From: Streptomyces caatingaensis
GTDB lineage: Bacteria > Actinomycetota > Actinomycetes > Streptomycetales > Streptomycetaceae
Assembly (NCBI RefSeq): GCF_001187435.1
Contig: NZ_LFXA01000013.1
Location: 248,001-312,000 of the forward strand
Length of the DNA: 64,000 nucleotides
Direction of reading: 5' to 3'
Part shown: positions 36,924-45,653 of the stretch, piece by piece
How the letters are laid out: every line of letters begins with the position of its first letter
How positions within the stretch are numbered: position 1 is the stretch's first letter
Made by a program: the position numbers and the translations under genes
The notes under the pieces: model-generated
Seen by the model: the letters and a program-made list of their open reading frames with translations, nothing else
The model's database searches: none
What the model was told of the DNA's origin: nothing

Positions 36924-38266
36924 TGGCCCGGTCCTCCGGCCCTCCCGGATCCGGCGGGCCCGTCGAACGGTACGACACCGACGTCGACTTCGGCTCGGCC
37001 GAGTACGGGCAGCGGTGGCAGGACCTCTACCGTGAGCTGCGGGAGCGGTGCCCGGTGGCCCACTCCCCGCACCACGGCGGGTTCTGGGTGGTCTCCAGCG
37101 GCGCGGCGGTCGCCGCGGTCGCCGGGGACGACGCCACCTACTCCTCCGACCACGACCCGGAGGGCGCGCGCGGCGGCTTCCGGGGCGTGGGCGTCCCCTT
37201 CTCCTCCGGGACGCGCAGCATCCCGCAGGAGGTGGATCCGCCGGAGTTCCACCGCTACCGGCGCGTCCTGGCACCGCGCTTCTCCCGTACGGCGTGCGAG
37301 GTGTGGCGGCCGTGGCTGGCCGACCTCGCCACGGCGCTGCTCGACGAGCGGATCGGGACGGGGCGGATCGACTTCGTCGGCGACCTGGGATTCCCGCTGC
37401 CCGCCTGCTTCGTGGTCGCCTGGCTCGGCCTGCCCGCGCAGGACTGGCGGGAGCTGACCCACCCGTTCCACACCCTCGTCTCCGCCGCCCCCGGCAGCGC
37501 GGAGCACCGTGCGGCGGGACGGCTCCTGGAGGACGTGCTCGCCCTGCTCCGGGAGGTCGTGGCCGACCGGCGGCGGGCGCCGCGGGGCGACCTGATCAGC
37601 CATCTGACGCGGCGGGGCACGGGCCTGTCCGACGACGAGGTCGTCAGCATCTGCCAACTGCTGTTCTTCGGCGGCGCGGACAGCACCACCGCCCTCCTCG
37701 GCCGCAGCCTGGAGTGGCTCGGCCGCCACCCGGACGAACGCCGACGGCTGCGCGAGGAACCGGAGTTGACGGACAGGGCGACCGACGAGTTCCTGCGCTA
37801 CTTCTCCCCCATCCACTTCAACGCCCGGACCGTGACCCGGGAGACGGAGCTGGGCGGCCGCCGGCTGCGGGCCGGGGACCGCGTCCTGATCTCCTGGGCC
37901 GCGGCCAACCACGACCCGGCGACGGTGGAGAACCCCGAGCGGCTGGTCGTCGACCGGGCCCCCAACCGCCACCTGGCCTTCGGCGTCGGCATCCACCGCT
38001 GCCTGGGCGCGCACTTCGCCCGGCTGATGTTCGAGACGATGCTCTCGGCCGTCCTGGAACGGATGCCCGCGTACGAGGTGGACCTCGCGGGGGCCACCGA
38101 CTACCCCTCGGTGGGACAGGTCAACGGGTTCGCCGCCCTGCCCGCGACGTTCGCCCCGGGCCCCCGCGTGGGCACCGGCCTGGAAGCGGTGCTCGCCTCA
38201 CCGCCCGCCGTCCCGCCCGGACCGGACGGCACGCCGTCCCGCCCCGGCCCGGGGCCCGCGGCGTGA
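36923..38266 (+). CDS. Cytochrome P450
   Basis: 447 residues. I-helix 'LLFFGGADSTTALLGR', ExxR in 'TDEFLRYFSP', and heme loop 'HLAFGVGIHRCLGAHFARL' with Cys at 360. The N-terminus lacks a membrane anchor, as usual for bacterial P450s. It carries a Pro/Gly-rich tail after about residue 410 that is not part of the fold. TGATG couples it to the SAH hydrolase gene, and its own stop is overlapped by the next GTG, so it belongs to the cluster and probably hydroxylates an intermediate, perhaps providing the hydroxyl for carbamoylation. Confidence 0.9.
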   Translation: MARSSGPPGSGGPVERYDTDVDFGSAEYGQRWQDLYRELRERCPVAHSPHHGGFWVVSSGAAVAAVAGDDATYSSDHDPEGARGGFRGVGVPFSSGTRSIPQEVDPPEFHRYRRVLAPRFSRTACEVWRPWLADLATALLDERIGTGRIDFVGDLGFPLPACFVVAWLGLPAQDWRELTHPFHTLVSAAPGSAEHRAAGRLLEDVLALLREVVADRRRAPRGDLISHLTRRGTGLSDDEVVSICQLLFFGGADSTTALLGRSLEWLGRHPDERRRLREEPELTDRATDEFLRYFSPIHFNARTVTRETELGGRRLRAGDRVLISWAAANHDPATVENPERLVVDRAPNRHLAFGVGIHRCLGAHFARLMFETMLSAVLERMPAYEVDLAGATDYPSVGQVNGFAALPATFAPGPRVGTGLEAVLASPPAVPPGPDGTPSRPGPGPAA

Positions 38267-38970
38267 ACCGGGACGCACCCACGGAACTGCTGCTCGTCCG
38301 CCACGGCGAATCGCAGAGCAGCAGGTCGGGCACGGTGGGCGGGCCGCTCGGCTGTCGCGGTCTGACGGCGCACGGGCGCCGGCAGACCGGGCGGCTGGCC
38401 CGGCGGCTGCGCGCCGAGCACGCCCGCCGGCCGCTCGACGCCCTGTACGCCGCCTCGCACCTGACGCGCGTCCAGCAGAGCGCCCGTCTCGTCTCCGCGG
38501 CGCTGGGGCTGGACGTCGTCACGGAACCCGGCCTGCGCGAGGCGGACATGGGGGCGGCCGACGGGCGGCCCTGGCGCGAGGTGGTGGCCGCCTTCGGCGG
38601 AGCCCCGGCGCTGCGCCCCGAGCGGCCGCTGGCCCCCGGCGCGGAGAGCTGGGGCGCCTACCTGCGCCGGGTACGGGCCGCCCTGGACCGGCTGCTCGAA
38701 CGGCACGCCGGGCAGCGCGTCCTGGTCGTCGGGCACGGCGAGACCGTCGCGGCCGTCAGCCAGATCCTGCTGCGGCTGCCCGCCGACGTCCGCGCGCACA
38801 CCGCGTTCGTCTCGCACCCCACGGGGCTGACGCACTGGGCGCGCCGGCCGCTGCCGTGGCCGCCCGTGCCCGGCAGCGCCCTGGGGTGGGCGCTGCTGTG
38901 CCACAACGACACCTCTCACCTGCCGGCGGATCATCTGCCGGCGGAGCCGGCCGTCTCGGCGACCTCCTGA
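38263..38970 (+). CDS. Histidine phosphatase (phosphoglycerate-mutase-like)
   Basis: 235 residues. 'LLLVRHGESQSSRSG' is the RHG motif with the phosphorylated His; 'LYAASHLTRVQQSARLV' and 'LREADMGAADGRPW' follow, and 'VLVVGHGETVAAVSQ' supplies the second His. The branch includes broad phosphatases and alpha-ribazole phosphatase. GTGA overlaps the P450 stop. With the NUDIX enzyme it could remove phosphates from a nucleotide-like intermediate or protecting group. Its last 40 bases overlap the convergent exporter gene. Confidence 0.87.
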   Translation: MNRDAPTELLLVRHGESQSSRSGTVGGPLGCRGLTAHGRRQTGRLARRLRAEHARRPLDALYAASHLTRVQQSARLVSAALGLDVVTEPGLREADMGAADGRPWREVVAAFGGAPALRPERPLAPGAESWGAYLRRVRAALDRLLERHAGQRVLVVGHGETVAAVSQILLRLPADVRAHTAFVSHPTGLTHWARRPLPWPPVPGSALGWALLCHNDTSHLPADHLPAEPAVSATS

Positions 38971-40487
38971 TCCCGGCCGCCGTCCGGGCCGCGGTAGCGG
39001 CCGGGGAGGAAGAGCCCGGCGACGACCGCCACGGCGCAGACGGCCGCGGCGCCCCAGAACGTCTGCCCGAAGGCGTGCGCGAGCGGCCCGGCCACGTGCG
39101 GGTCGTCGGCGACGCTCGGCGGGCCGGACGCCGCGTCGGCCCCCGGAACCGCCGCGGCGATGCGGTTCTGGAGCAGCAGCGCCAGCCCCGCCGTGCCGAC
39201 CGCGCCGCCGAGCTGGAGCAGGACGTACAGGGCGCTGGTGGCGCGGGCGGCGACCGCGCCGTCGATCACCTGGTAGGCGGCGCCGAGCGCGGGTGCGAAG
39301 GTGGCTCCCGTGCCGACTCCGCGCACCAACAGCCAGAAGGCCAGCCACAGTTGGCCGCTCTCCGCGTCGATCTGCGTATAGGCCAGGGTGCCGACGCCGG
39401 CCAGGGCCATGCCGACAGGGACGACGCCGCGCGCCCCGAAGCGGTCGGTGAGGCGGCCGACGAACGGCAGCACCAGCGCCGCCCCCAGGCCCTGCGGCGC
39501 CACGACCAGCCCGGCGTGCACCGGGCCCTCGCCCCTGGCGATCTGGTCGAACAGCGGCAGGAGGAACAGCCCGCTGTTGACCGTGAACCCCAGGAGGAAG
39601 AGCGTCACCGTGCACAGCGCGAACCGGCGGTTGCGGAAGAGCCTGAGGTCGATGAGCGGCTCGGCGGCGGTGCGCAGCGCGTGGACCGCGTAACCGGTCA
39701 GCAGCGCGGCGCCGACGGCGAGCGGCACGATCACCGCAGGCGAGCCCGCCGCGGCGCCCGCGCCCGCCTGCGAGAGGCCGTAGACGAGGACCCCCAGGCC
39801 CGGGGAGAGCAGCGCGAAGCCCGGGGCGTCGAAGCGCGCGGTGCTCCTGGCGGTGCCGGCAGGCGTGGGCGCGGGGGCGCTGTCCGGGTGGTCGGCGGGT
39901 ACCGTGCGGCGGGCCAGCAGCAGCGCGGCCGCGCCGATCGGCAGGTTGAGGAAGAACAGCCAGCGCCAGCCCGCGAGTTCGACGATCCCGCCGCCGAGGA
40001 CCGGCCCGAAGACGGGGGCGAGCATCATCGGGATCTGCACCAGGCTCATGACCCGGCCCACCCTGCGCGGCCCGGCCGTGCGCGCGATCAGCGTCTGTGC
40101 CACGGGCTCGATCAGCCCGCCGGCGAACCCCTGCACGACGCGGAAGACGATGAGGCTCTCCGCCGACCACGCGAGTCCGGACAGCGCGGAGGCGAGGAGG
40201 AACAGCGCCAGGCAGGCCGTCCACATCCGCTTGCCGCCGAACCGGTCGACCGCCCACCCCGACAGGGGGATGGCCGCGGCCATCGCGAGCATGTACCCGG
40301 CGCCGATCCACTGGATGGTGGTCAGCGGCGACCGGAGACTGCCCGCGATCCGGTCCACGCCGACGCTGACGATCGTCGTGTCCAGCAGGGCGAGGAAGGC
40401 ACCGAGGATCAGCACCCCGCAGGCCAGCACCAAGGACCGGTCGACCCGTTCCTCCGCCGCCCCGTCCCCCTCACGCGCTTCGACCAT
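38931..40487 (-). CDS. MFS drug exporter, DHA2 (EmrB/QacA) type
   Basis: 518 residues, about 14 hydrophobic segments. Motifs: 'LGAFLALLDTTIVSVGVDRI' in helix 1, 'LSGWAVDRFGGKRMWT' (motif A), 'RVVQGFAGGLIEPVAQTLI' and 'MLAPVFGPVLGGGIVEL' (motif C). ATG 40487 is preferred, with GGAGG about nine bases upstream; TTG 40496 abuts that site. It converges on the radical SAM cluster and probably exports its product or protects the host, a common arrangement, but this is inferred. There is no regulator beside it. Confidence 0.87.
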   Translation of the reverse strand: MVEAREGDGAAEERVDRSLVLACGVLILGAFLALLDTTIVSVGVDRIAGSLRSPLTTIQWIGAGYMLAMAAAIPLSGWAVDRFGGKRMWTACLALFLLASALSGLAWSAESLIVFRVVQGFAGGLIEPVAQTLIARTAGPRRVGRVMSLVQIPMMLAPVFGPVLGGGIVELAGWRWLFFLNLPIGAAALLLARRTVPADHPDSAPAPTPAGTARSTARFDAPGFALLSPGLGVLVYGLSQAGAGAAAGSPAVIVPLAVGAALLTGYAVHALRTAAEPLIDLRLFRNRRFALCTVTLFLLGFTVNSGLFLLPLFDQIARGEGPVHAGLVVAPQGLGAALVLPFVGRLTDRFGARGVVPVGMALAGVGTLAYTQIDAESGQLWLAFWLLVRGVGTGATFAPALGAAYQVIDGAVAARATSALYVLLQLGGAVGTAGLALLLQNRIAAAVPGADAASGPPSVADDPHVAGPLAHAFGQTFWGAAAVCAVAVVAGLFLPGRYRGPDGGRDQEVAETAGSAGR

Positions 40488-40799
40488 GGAACGCAACCTC
40501 CGCTCTACGACCTTGAGTTCATGAGACCTCGGGCGCGGAGCTCGCCCGAGGCAACCTTAGACGATCGCGGCGTGGATCCCGGCCGGGCGCGGTGGGGGGA
40601 GGCAGCGCAGGGGGCGGTGCCCGGTGGGGCGCACGAGCGACAACGGGGCGGCCCGCGAGGCGGGGCGGACGGAATCGGAAACTTCGCTTTCGGCTGTGCA
40701 GAATGCTCGGTTGGCCGATTCCTTTCGTGACAGCACCATCCGGCGCTCATAAGGTCGGCGCACACGTCTCGCGCACCTTTTCGCACCCCGGAGGATGAG
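40488..40799. other. Intergenic region between divergent genes (312 bp)
   Basis: Holds the promoters of the exporter (minus strand) and the small secreted protein (plus strand). No gene or clear repeat was found. GGAGG just before 40800 is the ribosome-binding site of the secreted protein. Confidence 0.5.
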
Positions 40800-41123
40800 T
40801 TGGCGAAGCGAATCGCGATGGGAGTTTCCGCCGTCGCACTGATGGGATCGAGTCTCCTCGTGGCGCCGGCGGCGGCCGAGGCCGCCACCCAGGAAGCGTC
40901 CGTCCAGGCCGGCTGCCAAACCTGGTACGACAATGCGGGGCCCGGCGGAGCGCGGCGCTTCCACGCCAAGTGCGCGGGAACCCGCCTGCACGTGAAGGCA
41001 TTCATCTACTGCAGCGACGGTTCGTACTCCGAAGGTCCGTGGCGATTCGAGTACCAGAAGGCCGAATGCCCCTCCGGAGTCAGAGGCGGATCAGGCTGGT
41101 ACGAGAAGAGGAAGGTGGAGTGA
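40800..41123 (+). CDS. Small secreted protein (107 aa)
   Basis: Starts at TTG 40800, six bases after GGAGG. Signal peptide 'RIAMGVSAVALMGSSLLVAP' with a likely cut after 'AEA'. The mature part is about 78 residues with four cysteines ('AGCQTWYDN', 'AKCAGTR', 'FIYCSDGSYSEG', 'KAECPSG'), aromatic residues and a basic end 'GSGWYEKRKVE'. It resembles the many small disulfide-bonded exported proteins of Streptomyces; I cannot name a family. It stands alone, followed by a strong terminator at 41281. Confidence 0.75.
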   Translation: MAKRIAMGVSAVALMGSSLLVAPAAAEAATQEASVQAGCQTWYDNAGPGGARRFHAKCAGTRLHVKAFIYCSDGSYSEGPWRFEYQKAECPSGVRGGSGWYEKRKVE

Positions 41124-41280
41124 CACGCTCCCGCCTTTCTTTCCGCCTGGAATGCGGGTCCTCGGCCAATACCGGCCGGGGCCCCGCATTCTTTATGCGA
41201 GGGCCGCGGGGTCCGCGGTGCCGTGCGGCGGCCGCCACCGGGGCGCGCCCCCGGAACAACCCGGCCCCCGAGTGTGGCGC

Positions 41281-41327
41281 CCGCTCTCCCCGCCGAGGGG
41301 GCCGTCGGCCCCTTCGGCGGGGAGCGG
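41281..41327. terminator. Strong intrinsic terminator hairpin
   Basis: A near-perfect 47-base inverted repeat: CCGCTC, TCCCCGCCGA and GGGGGCC on the left pair with GGCCCCT, TCGGCGGGGA and GCGG on the right around GTC. It ends transcription from the small secreted-protein gene and insulates the lux-like operon. No U-tract follows, as is usual in high-GC actinomycetes. Nothing else is seen in 41124-41280. Confidence 0.75.
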
Positions 41328-41398
41328 TCGAAGACTTTCGAATGCCGATACCGGGCGGCGCATTCATATGAGAGAAGCATCGCTTTCCGGCCAGCACC

Positions 41399-41448
41399 CC
41401 GTTCAAAATTGAACGGTTGACGTGAGTCGATCAGCCGTGCGCTATATT
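41399..41448 (+). promoter_or_regulatory. Promoter with 18-bp palindromic operator before the lux-like operon
   Basis: CCGTTCAA-AA-TTGAACGG (41399-41416) is a perfect 8-2-8 palindrome, directly followed by TTGACG (41417-41422), a good -35, and TATATT (41443-41448), a good -10, with a rather long spacer of 20 bases. An operator touching the -35 suits an activator or repressor. Transcription from here would read the operon starting at 41917. Confidence 0.6.
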
Positions 41449-41472
41449 CGACGAGGCGCCGCGTCCGTGAGG

Positions 41473-41530
41473 GAACGTCAGACCGACGTTCACACGGAAC
41501 GCGCGTGGGGTGCGGTATTCACCGCACCCC
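41473..41530 (+). promoter_or_regulatory. Two hairpins in the 5' leader of the lux-like operon
   Basis: GAACGTC-AGACC-GACGTTC (41473-41491) and GGGGTGCGG-TATTCA-CCGCACCCC (41507-41530) are perfect stems 25-80 bases after the predicted -10. The leader runs about 460 bases to ATG 41917 and holds no gene I can support. It may attenuate transcription or stabilise the mRNA. Confidence 0.5.
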
Positions 41531-41916
41531 GGAAGCGGGCCTCGAGCCACCCATTCTCGTGGGCCCCCGCGCCCACGCAGTGTCTTCGTCAACCCTAGGC
41601 AAGGCCACATGTCCGTCCACCCGCCATCGGACCCGTTACCGTCGTTCCCCGCTCACCACCCGCCTTCCGCGCGCCCGCTTTTCCGCGCGCCGGCCGGCCC
41701 GCTTTCCCGGGGCCGCGTCCCACTGCACCGGTGGCCCCACCGGCGCCCCCACCTTCTTCTCTTCTCCCCGTGAGGAACGACGCGGGACCACTCCGCGACG
41801 CGGGCCGCGCATGACGGCAGCCGCTCTCCTCATCTCGTCGCAGTGCCGACGACATCACCTTTCCCTCCGTTCCGACCGTGTGCCTGTGGGGGCGCTCTCT
41901 TCCCGGTCGGCGGACC

Positions 41917-43206
41917 ATGAATCGCAAGGGAATTAGCCCTCCTGTGAACCCTGTTGATACGGACGTACGCGACCGCGCCCGTCCGCTGTTGATACGCAAC
42001 CACGACTTCGCCCGGGTGTGGGGTGCGCAACTGCTGAGCCAGAGCGCGACCCGCATGTACCAGATGGCCGTCATGTGGTGGCTCCTCGGCGAGGTCACCG
42101 CGGACGGACGCGGCCTCGCCTCCGGCCTGCTGCTGGCCTGCGCGGCGCTGCCGCCCGTGCTGTGCGCCCCGTGGATCGCCCGCGCGATAGCCCGGCACCC
42201 CAGTCGCGGCGTGCTGCGGTCGTCGGTGTCGGCGGCCGCCGTGCTGGCAGCCGCGATCGCCGCGTACGCCGCCCCGGCCGACCTCCCGCTGCTCGCCGTC
42301 TACCCGGTGATGCTCGGACTGGCCGCCTGCCAGGCCCTGTTCGACCCGTGCCTGTCCAAGGCCGTACCGGAGCTGGTCGACGACGCGGACATCGAGGACG
42401 CCACCGCCTTCGAGCAGTCGACGTTCTCCATGGTGGGCATGGCGGGCGCGCTGCTCGGCGCCGCGCTCGTCGAACAGGTCGGCCTGGCGGGCGTGGCGGC
42501 GGCCGGGGCGCTGGCCTACCTCGGCGCGGCCCTGCTGGTGACCCGCGCCCGCTTCACCCCCCTCCCCGCGGCGGACGACGAGGGGACACAGGGCGGACTC
42601 GCCCGGACCTGGCGGATGCTGGCCGGACTGCCCTTCATCCGCCTGGCGCTGATCTGCTTCGCGGCGGCCAACTTCTTCATCAACGCGACCTTCCTCGTCC
42701 TGCCGCTGTACACCAAGAACGTCCTGGACGCGCCGGCCCTCACCCTGGGCGTGCTGGAGGGCTCCCTCTGGCTGGGCATGCTGCTCGGCATCTTCACCGG
42801 CGGCCGGCTGCCGGGCCACCCGGGCCACATCGGCGCCGCGTGCATCGCCCTGTTCGGCGCCTCCCTGATCCTGCCCGGACTCGTCGCCGACCGCGAGCTG
42901 TTCGTGGCGTGCCTGATCGTCGCGGGCTGGGCGGTCGGAGCGACGAACGTGGTGTTCGTGGCGCTGTTCCAGCGCAGCGTGCCGGCGGCGGCGCGGCCGG
43001 CCTTCTTCGCCGCGATGCTCGCGCTGCTCGGGGCGAGCTTCCCGCTGGCCGCCCTCGCCTTCGGCCTCATCGGCGACGTGGTGTCGCCCCAAGTCCTGTG
43101 CCTGACACAGGCGGTGGGCCTGCTGCCCGTCGCCGCGCTGCTCTTCGCCCGCGCGCGCTCGGCGGCCGGGACCGACGACGAGGCGTCCGCGACCGACGCC
43201 CGCTGA
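41917..43206 (+). CDS. MFS transporter (EntS-like exporter group)
   Basis: 429 residues, 12 hydrophobic segments. 'LIRNHDFARVWGAQLLSQSA' followed by 'TRMYQMAVMWWLLGEVTADG' is typical of the MFS_3/EntS group of small-molecule exporters; later blocks 'DIEDATAFEQSTFSMVGMAG' and 'LGVLEGSLWLGMLLGIFTGG' agree. ATG 41917 is chosen, though the ribosome-binding site is weak; GTG 41944 and GTG 41878 are alternatives. It is first in an operon with a GNAT and two lux-type enzymes and probably exports the product they make. Confidence 0.82.
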   Translation: MNRKGISPPVNPVDTDVRDRARPLLIRNHDFARVWGAQLLSQSATRMYQMAVMWWLLGEVTADGRGLASGLLLACAALPPVLCAPWIARAIARHPSRGVLRSSVSAAAVLAAAIAAYAAPADLPLLAVYPVMLGLAACQALFDPCLSKAVPELVDDADIEDATAFEQSTFSMVGMAGALLGAALVEQVGLAGVAAAGALAYLGAALLVTRARFTPLPAADDEGTQGGLARTWRMLAGLPFIRLALICFAAANFFINATFLVLPLYTKNVLDAPALTLGVLEGSLWLGMLLGIFTGGRLPGHPGHIGAACIALFGASLILPGLVADRELFVACLIVAGWAVGATNVVFVALFQRSVPAAARPAFFAAMLALLGASFPLAALAFGLIGDVVSPQVLCLTQAVGLLPVAALLFARARSAAGTDDEASATDAR

Positions 43207-43284
43207 AACCGGCACCCCTTTTCCTCCTTCACTTCTCGACTTCTTCGACTTCTTCGGCGCTTCGCGTCGGCGAACGGAGTTCCT

Positions 43285-44466
43285 GTGACGCAATTACTGC
43301 CCCGGACCACCGGGCACGGCCCGGTACTGATCGACACCGCCGGCCTCCGCGACGTGGCCGCCCTCCGCCAGCTGTACTTCGCCGTGTACGGCCCGTCCTA
43401 TCCGCTGCGGCTGGGCACCGACCCGGCCGCGATGACGGCCGCGCTCCAGGCACCCGGCGTGCGCTGGCTGGTCGCCCGGCACGCCGAGTCCGGCGACGTC
43501 ATCGGCTCGGCGGTGCTGCGCGGTGACGCGGCCGCACGGGTCGGCAAGGTCGAGGGCCTCGCCGTGCACCCCGGCCACGCCGGCGCGGGCATCGCCCGCG
43601 CCCTGCTGTCCGGCCTGTGCGAGGGCGCGTTCGGCCCGGACGGCGAACTGGACTCGGTGTACGCGACCGCCCGCTGCGTCTCCCCGGTGCCCCAACGGGC
43701 CCTGATGCGGCACGGGTTCCGGCCGATGGGCCTGCTGCCGGGCGCGGTGGAGCTCCGCGGCCGCGAAACCCTGGCCCTGGTGATCCGCCACCGCGACGGC
43801 GTGCTCGCCCGGCGCGCGCCGGTCCCCGAAGTGCCCGCGCAGATCCTGCCGTTGCTGGAGGCGGCGGGCCGCGCCGCCGGCCCCCTGGGCTACGAGGACG
43901 TCCGGCCGCTCCCCGCGCCGCCGCGGGCGTGCCCGCGTCCGGGCGCGGAGCCGATCGAGGTGATCCGGGCCGCGTCCTTCGTACGCCGCCGGTACGCGCA
44001 GCACACCGGCGGCGGGGCCCCCTCGCTGCCGCTGAGCCCGCCCGACGTGCTGCTCACCCCGGCGGACGGCCGCTTCGAGGCGTACGGCGTGATCGACGAC
44101 GAAGGCGGCTGCGGCACCCTGCTCGACATCCTCCCCTCCACCGCCGCGCCGGGCGAGGCGCTCGGCGACGTGGTGCACGCCATGGCCCGGCACGGCGCCG
44201 CGTACGTCGAGACGCTGCTGCCGCTGGCCGACCGCGAGCGCCTGGAGCACTACCTGGCGCACGGCTTCGTCCCCAGCGCGCTGTACCCGGCGATGCGGCA
44301 CGACGACGGGCTGTGGCACGACCACGTCGTCCTCACGCACGCCGCCGGCCGCCCGGACTTCCGCGCCCTGGACGCCGACGCCGTGTTCACGCCCTACGTG
44401 GAGCAGTACAGCCGGTCCTGGACCGCGACCTACCTCGACACCTTCACCCCGGAGCCCCCGCGATGA
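43285..44466 (+). CDS. GNAT-family N-acyltransferase with a TTA codon
   Basis: 393 residues. The N-terminal half is a GNAT domain: 'VEGLAVHPGHAGAGIARALL' is the acetyl-CoA pyrophosphate loop, followed by 'PVPQRALMRHGFRP'. The second half ('FEAYGVIDDEGGCGTLLDIL', 'LPLADRERLEHYLAHGFVPS') looks like a second, degenerate GNAT unit. GTG 43285 has CGGAG before it. Codon 4 is TTA (43294-43296), the codon read by the bldA tRNA, so translation is probably tied to development. ATGA overlaps the LuxE-like gene. It may acylate an amine in the same pathway. Confidence 0.82.
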   Translation: MTQLLPRTTGHGPVLIDTAGLRDVAALRQLYFAVYGPSYPLRLGTDPAAMTAALQAPGVRWLVARHAESGDVIGSAVLRGDAAARVGKVEGLAVHPGHAGAGIARALLSGLCEGAFGPDGELDSVYATARCVSPVPQRALMRHGFRPMGLLPGAVELRGRETLALVIRHRDGVLARRAPVPEVPAQILPLLEAAGRAAGPLGYEDVRPLPAPPRACPRPGAEPIEVIRAASFVRRRYAQHTGGGAPSLPLSPPDVLLTPADGRFEAYGVIDDEGGCGTLLDILPSTAAPGEALGDVVHAMARHGAAYVETLLPLADRERLEHYLAHGFVPSALYPAMRHDDGLWHDHVVLTHAAGRPDFRALDADAVFTPYVEQYSRSWTATYLDTFTPEPPR

Positions 44467-45653
44467 CCACACCCGACCCGGCCCCGCACGCGAAGTACTT
44501 CGCCCCGCTGCCGGTGCCCGACGCCGGGCGCCTGCCGCACCTGCAACGGCTCGGCGACCTCCGCACCCCCTACGCCACCGGCCCCGACATCGACGCCCTG
44601 TTCGTGCGGGCCCTCACCGAGGTCAACACCTGGCACGCCGAACGGTCCGACTTCTACGGCCACGTGTGGCGCGCCCACGGCGAACCCGCCCTGCGCACCG
44701 CCGCCGACGCCGCGCGGCTCCCGCTGACGCACGCCAACTTCTTCAAGACCCACGTGGTGAAGTCGATCCCCGACGAGGACGTTGCGGCGCACTTCACCTC
44801 CTCGGGGACGACCGGCCAGAAGTCGCAGATGTTCTTCGACTCCTGGTCGATCGGCTCGGTGATGCGCATGGCCGCGTTCGTCCTGGACCACTACGGCTTC
44901 GTCACCCCCGACCGGCCCGCCAACTACCTGCTCTACAGCTACGAGCCCGCCGTCGGCCTCAAGCTCGGCACCGCCTTCACCGACGACTTCCTGTGCGACA
45001 TGGCCCCGGTCAACCGGCGTGCCTACGCGCTGCGTTCGGTCGGGGACGAGCACGTCTTCGACCCCTTCGGCTGCGTCGAGACCCTCGTGCGCTACGCCGA
45101 GGAGGACCTGCCGGTGCGCCTGCTGGGCTTCCCGTCGTTCCTGTGGTTCACCCTGGAGCGGATGCGCGCCCTGGGCGTTCCGCCGCTGAAGCTGCGCGCC
45201 GACTCGTTCGTCTACCTCGGCGGCGGCTGGAAGGGCCACGCCGGCCGCCGGATCGGCAAGTTCGAGCTGTACGACCGGATCGAGGAGCAGCTCGGCATCC
45301 CGCACGAGCGGGTGCGCGACAGCTACGGCGCCGTCGAGCACGGCGTCACGTACGCCGAGTGCGCCCGGCACCGTCTGCACGCCCCGGTCTGGTCGCGGGT
45401 CTTCGCCCGGCACGTGACCACCCTGGACCCGCTGCCGTACGGCGAACGGGGCTTCCTGCACTGCGTGTCGCCGTTCATGACGTCGGTGCCCGTGCACAGC
45501 GTGCTCATGGGGGACCTGGTCTCCGTGCACCCCGGATCCGCGTGCGGCTGCGGCCTGGAGACCGACTGGTTCGAGATCCACGGCCGCGCCGGCACCAGCA
45601 CCAACCGCAGCTGCGCCGTCGCCGCTGCCGAACTCATGAAGGGAGCGGCGTGA
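44463..45653 (+). CDS. LuxE-like acyl-protein synthetase
   Basis: 396 residues. The adenylation loop is 'HFTSSGTTGQKSQMFFDSWS' (S113-S114-G115-T116-T117-G118). Blocks such as 'NFFKTHVVKS', 'LLGFPSFLWFTLERM', 'YLGGGWKGHAGRRIGKFE' and 'RDSYGAVEHGVTYAECARH' match LuxE, the luciferase-operon enzyme that activates a carboxylic acid as acyl-AMP and passes it to its own Cys and then to LuxC. It sits directly before a LuxC-containing fusion (TGATG overlap), so together they can reduce an acid to an aldehyde. No luciferase genes are present, so the role is biosynthetic. Confidence 0.87.
   Translation: MTTPDPAPHAKYFAPLPVPDAGRLPHLQRLGDLRTPYATGPDIDALFVRALTEVNTWHAERSDFYGHVWRAHGEPALRTAADAARLPLTHANFFKTHVVKSIPDEDVAAHFTSSGTTGQKSQMFFDSWSIGSVMRMAAFVLDHYGFVTPDRPANYLLYSYEPAVGLKLGTAFTDDFLCDMAPVNRRAYALRSVGDEHVFDPFGCVETLVRYAEEDLPVRLLGFPSFLWFTLERMRALGVPPLKLRADSFVYLGGGWKGHAGRRIGKFELYDRIEEQLGIPHERVRDSYGAVEHGVTYAECARHRLHAPVWSRVFARHVTTLDPLPYGERGFLHCVSPFMTSVPVHSVLMGDLVSVHPGSACGCGLETDWFEIHGRAGTSTNRSCAVAAAELMKGAA

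Noticed and set aside
41505..41936. Open frame of 143 codons before the MFS gene
   Set aside because: Arg/Pro/Ser-rich with irregular third-position bias, no ribosome-binding site, and it overlaps the structured leader and the MFS start.
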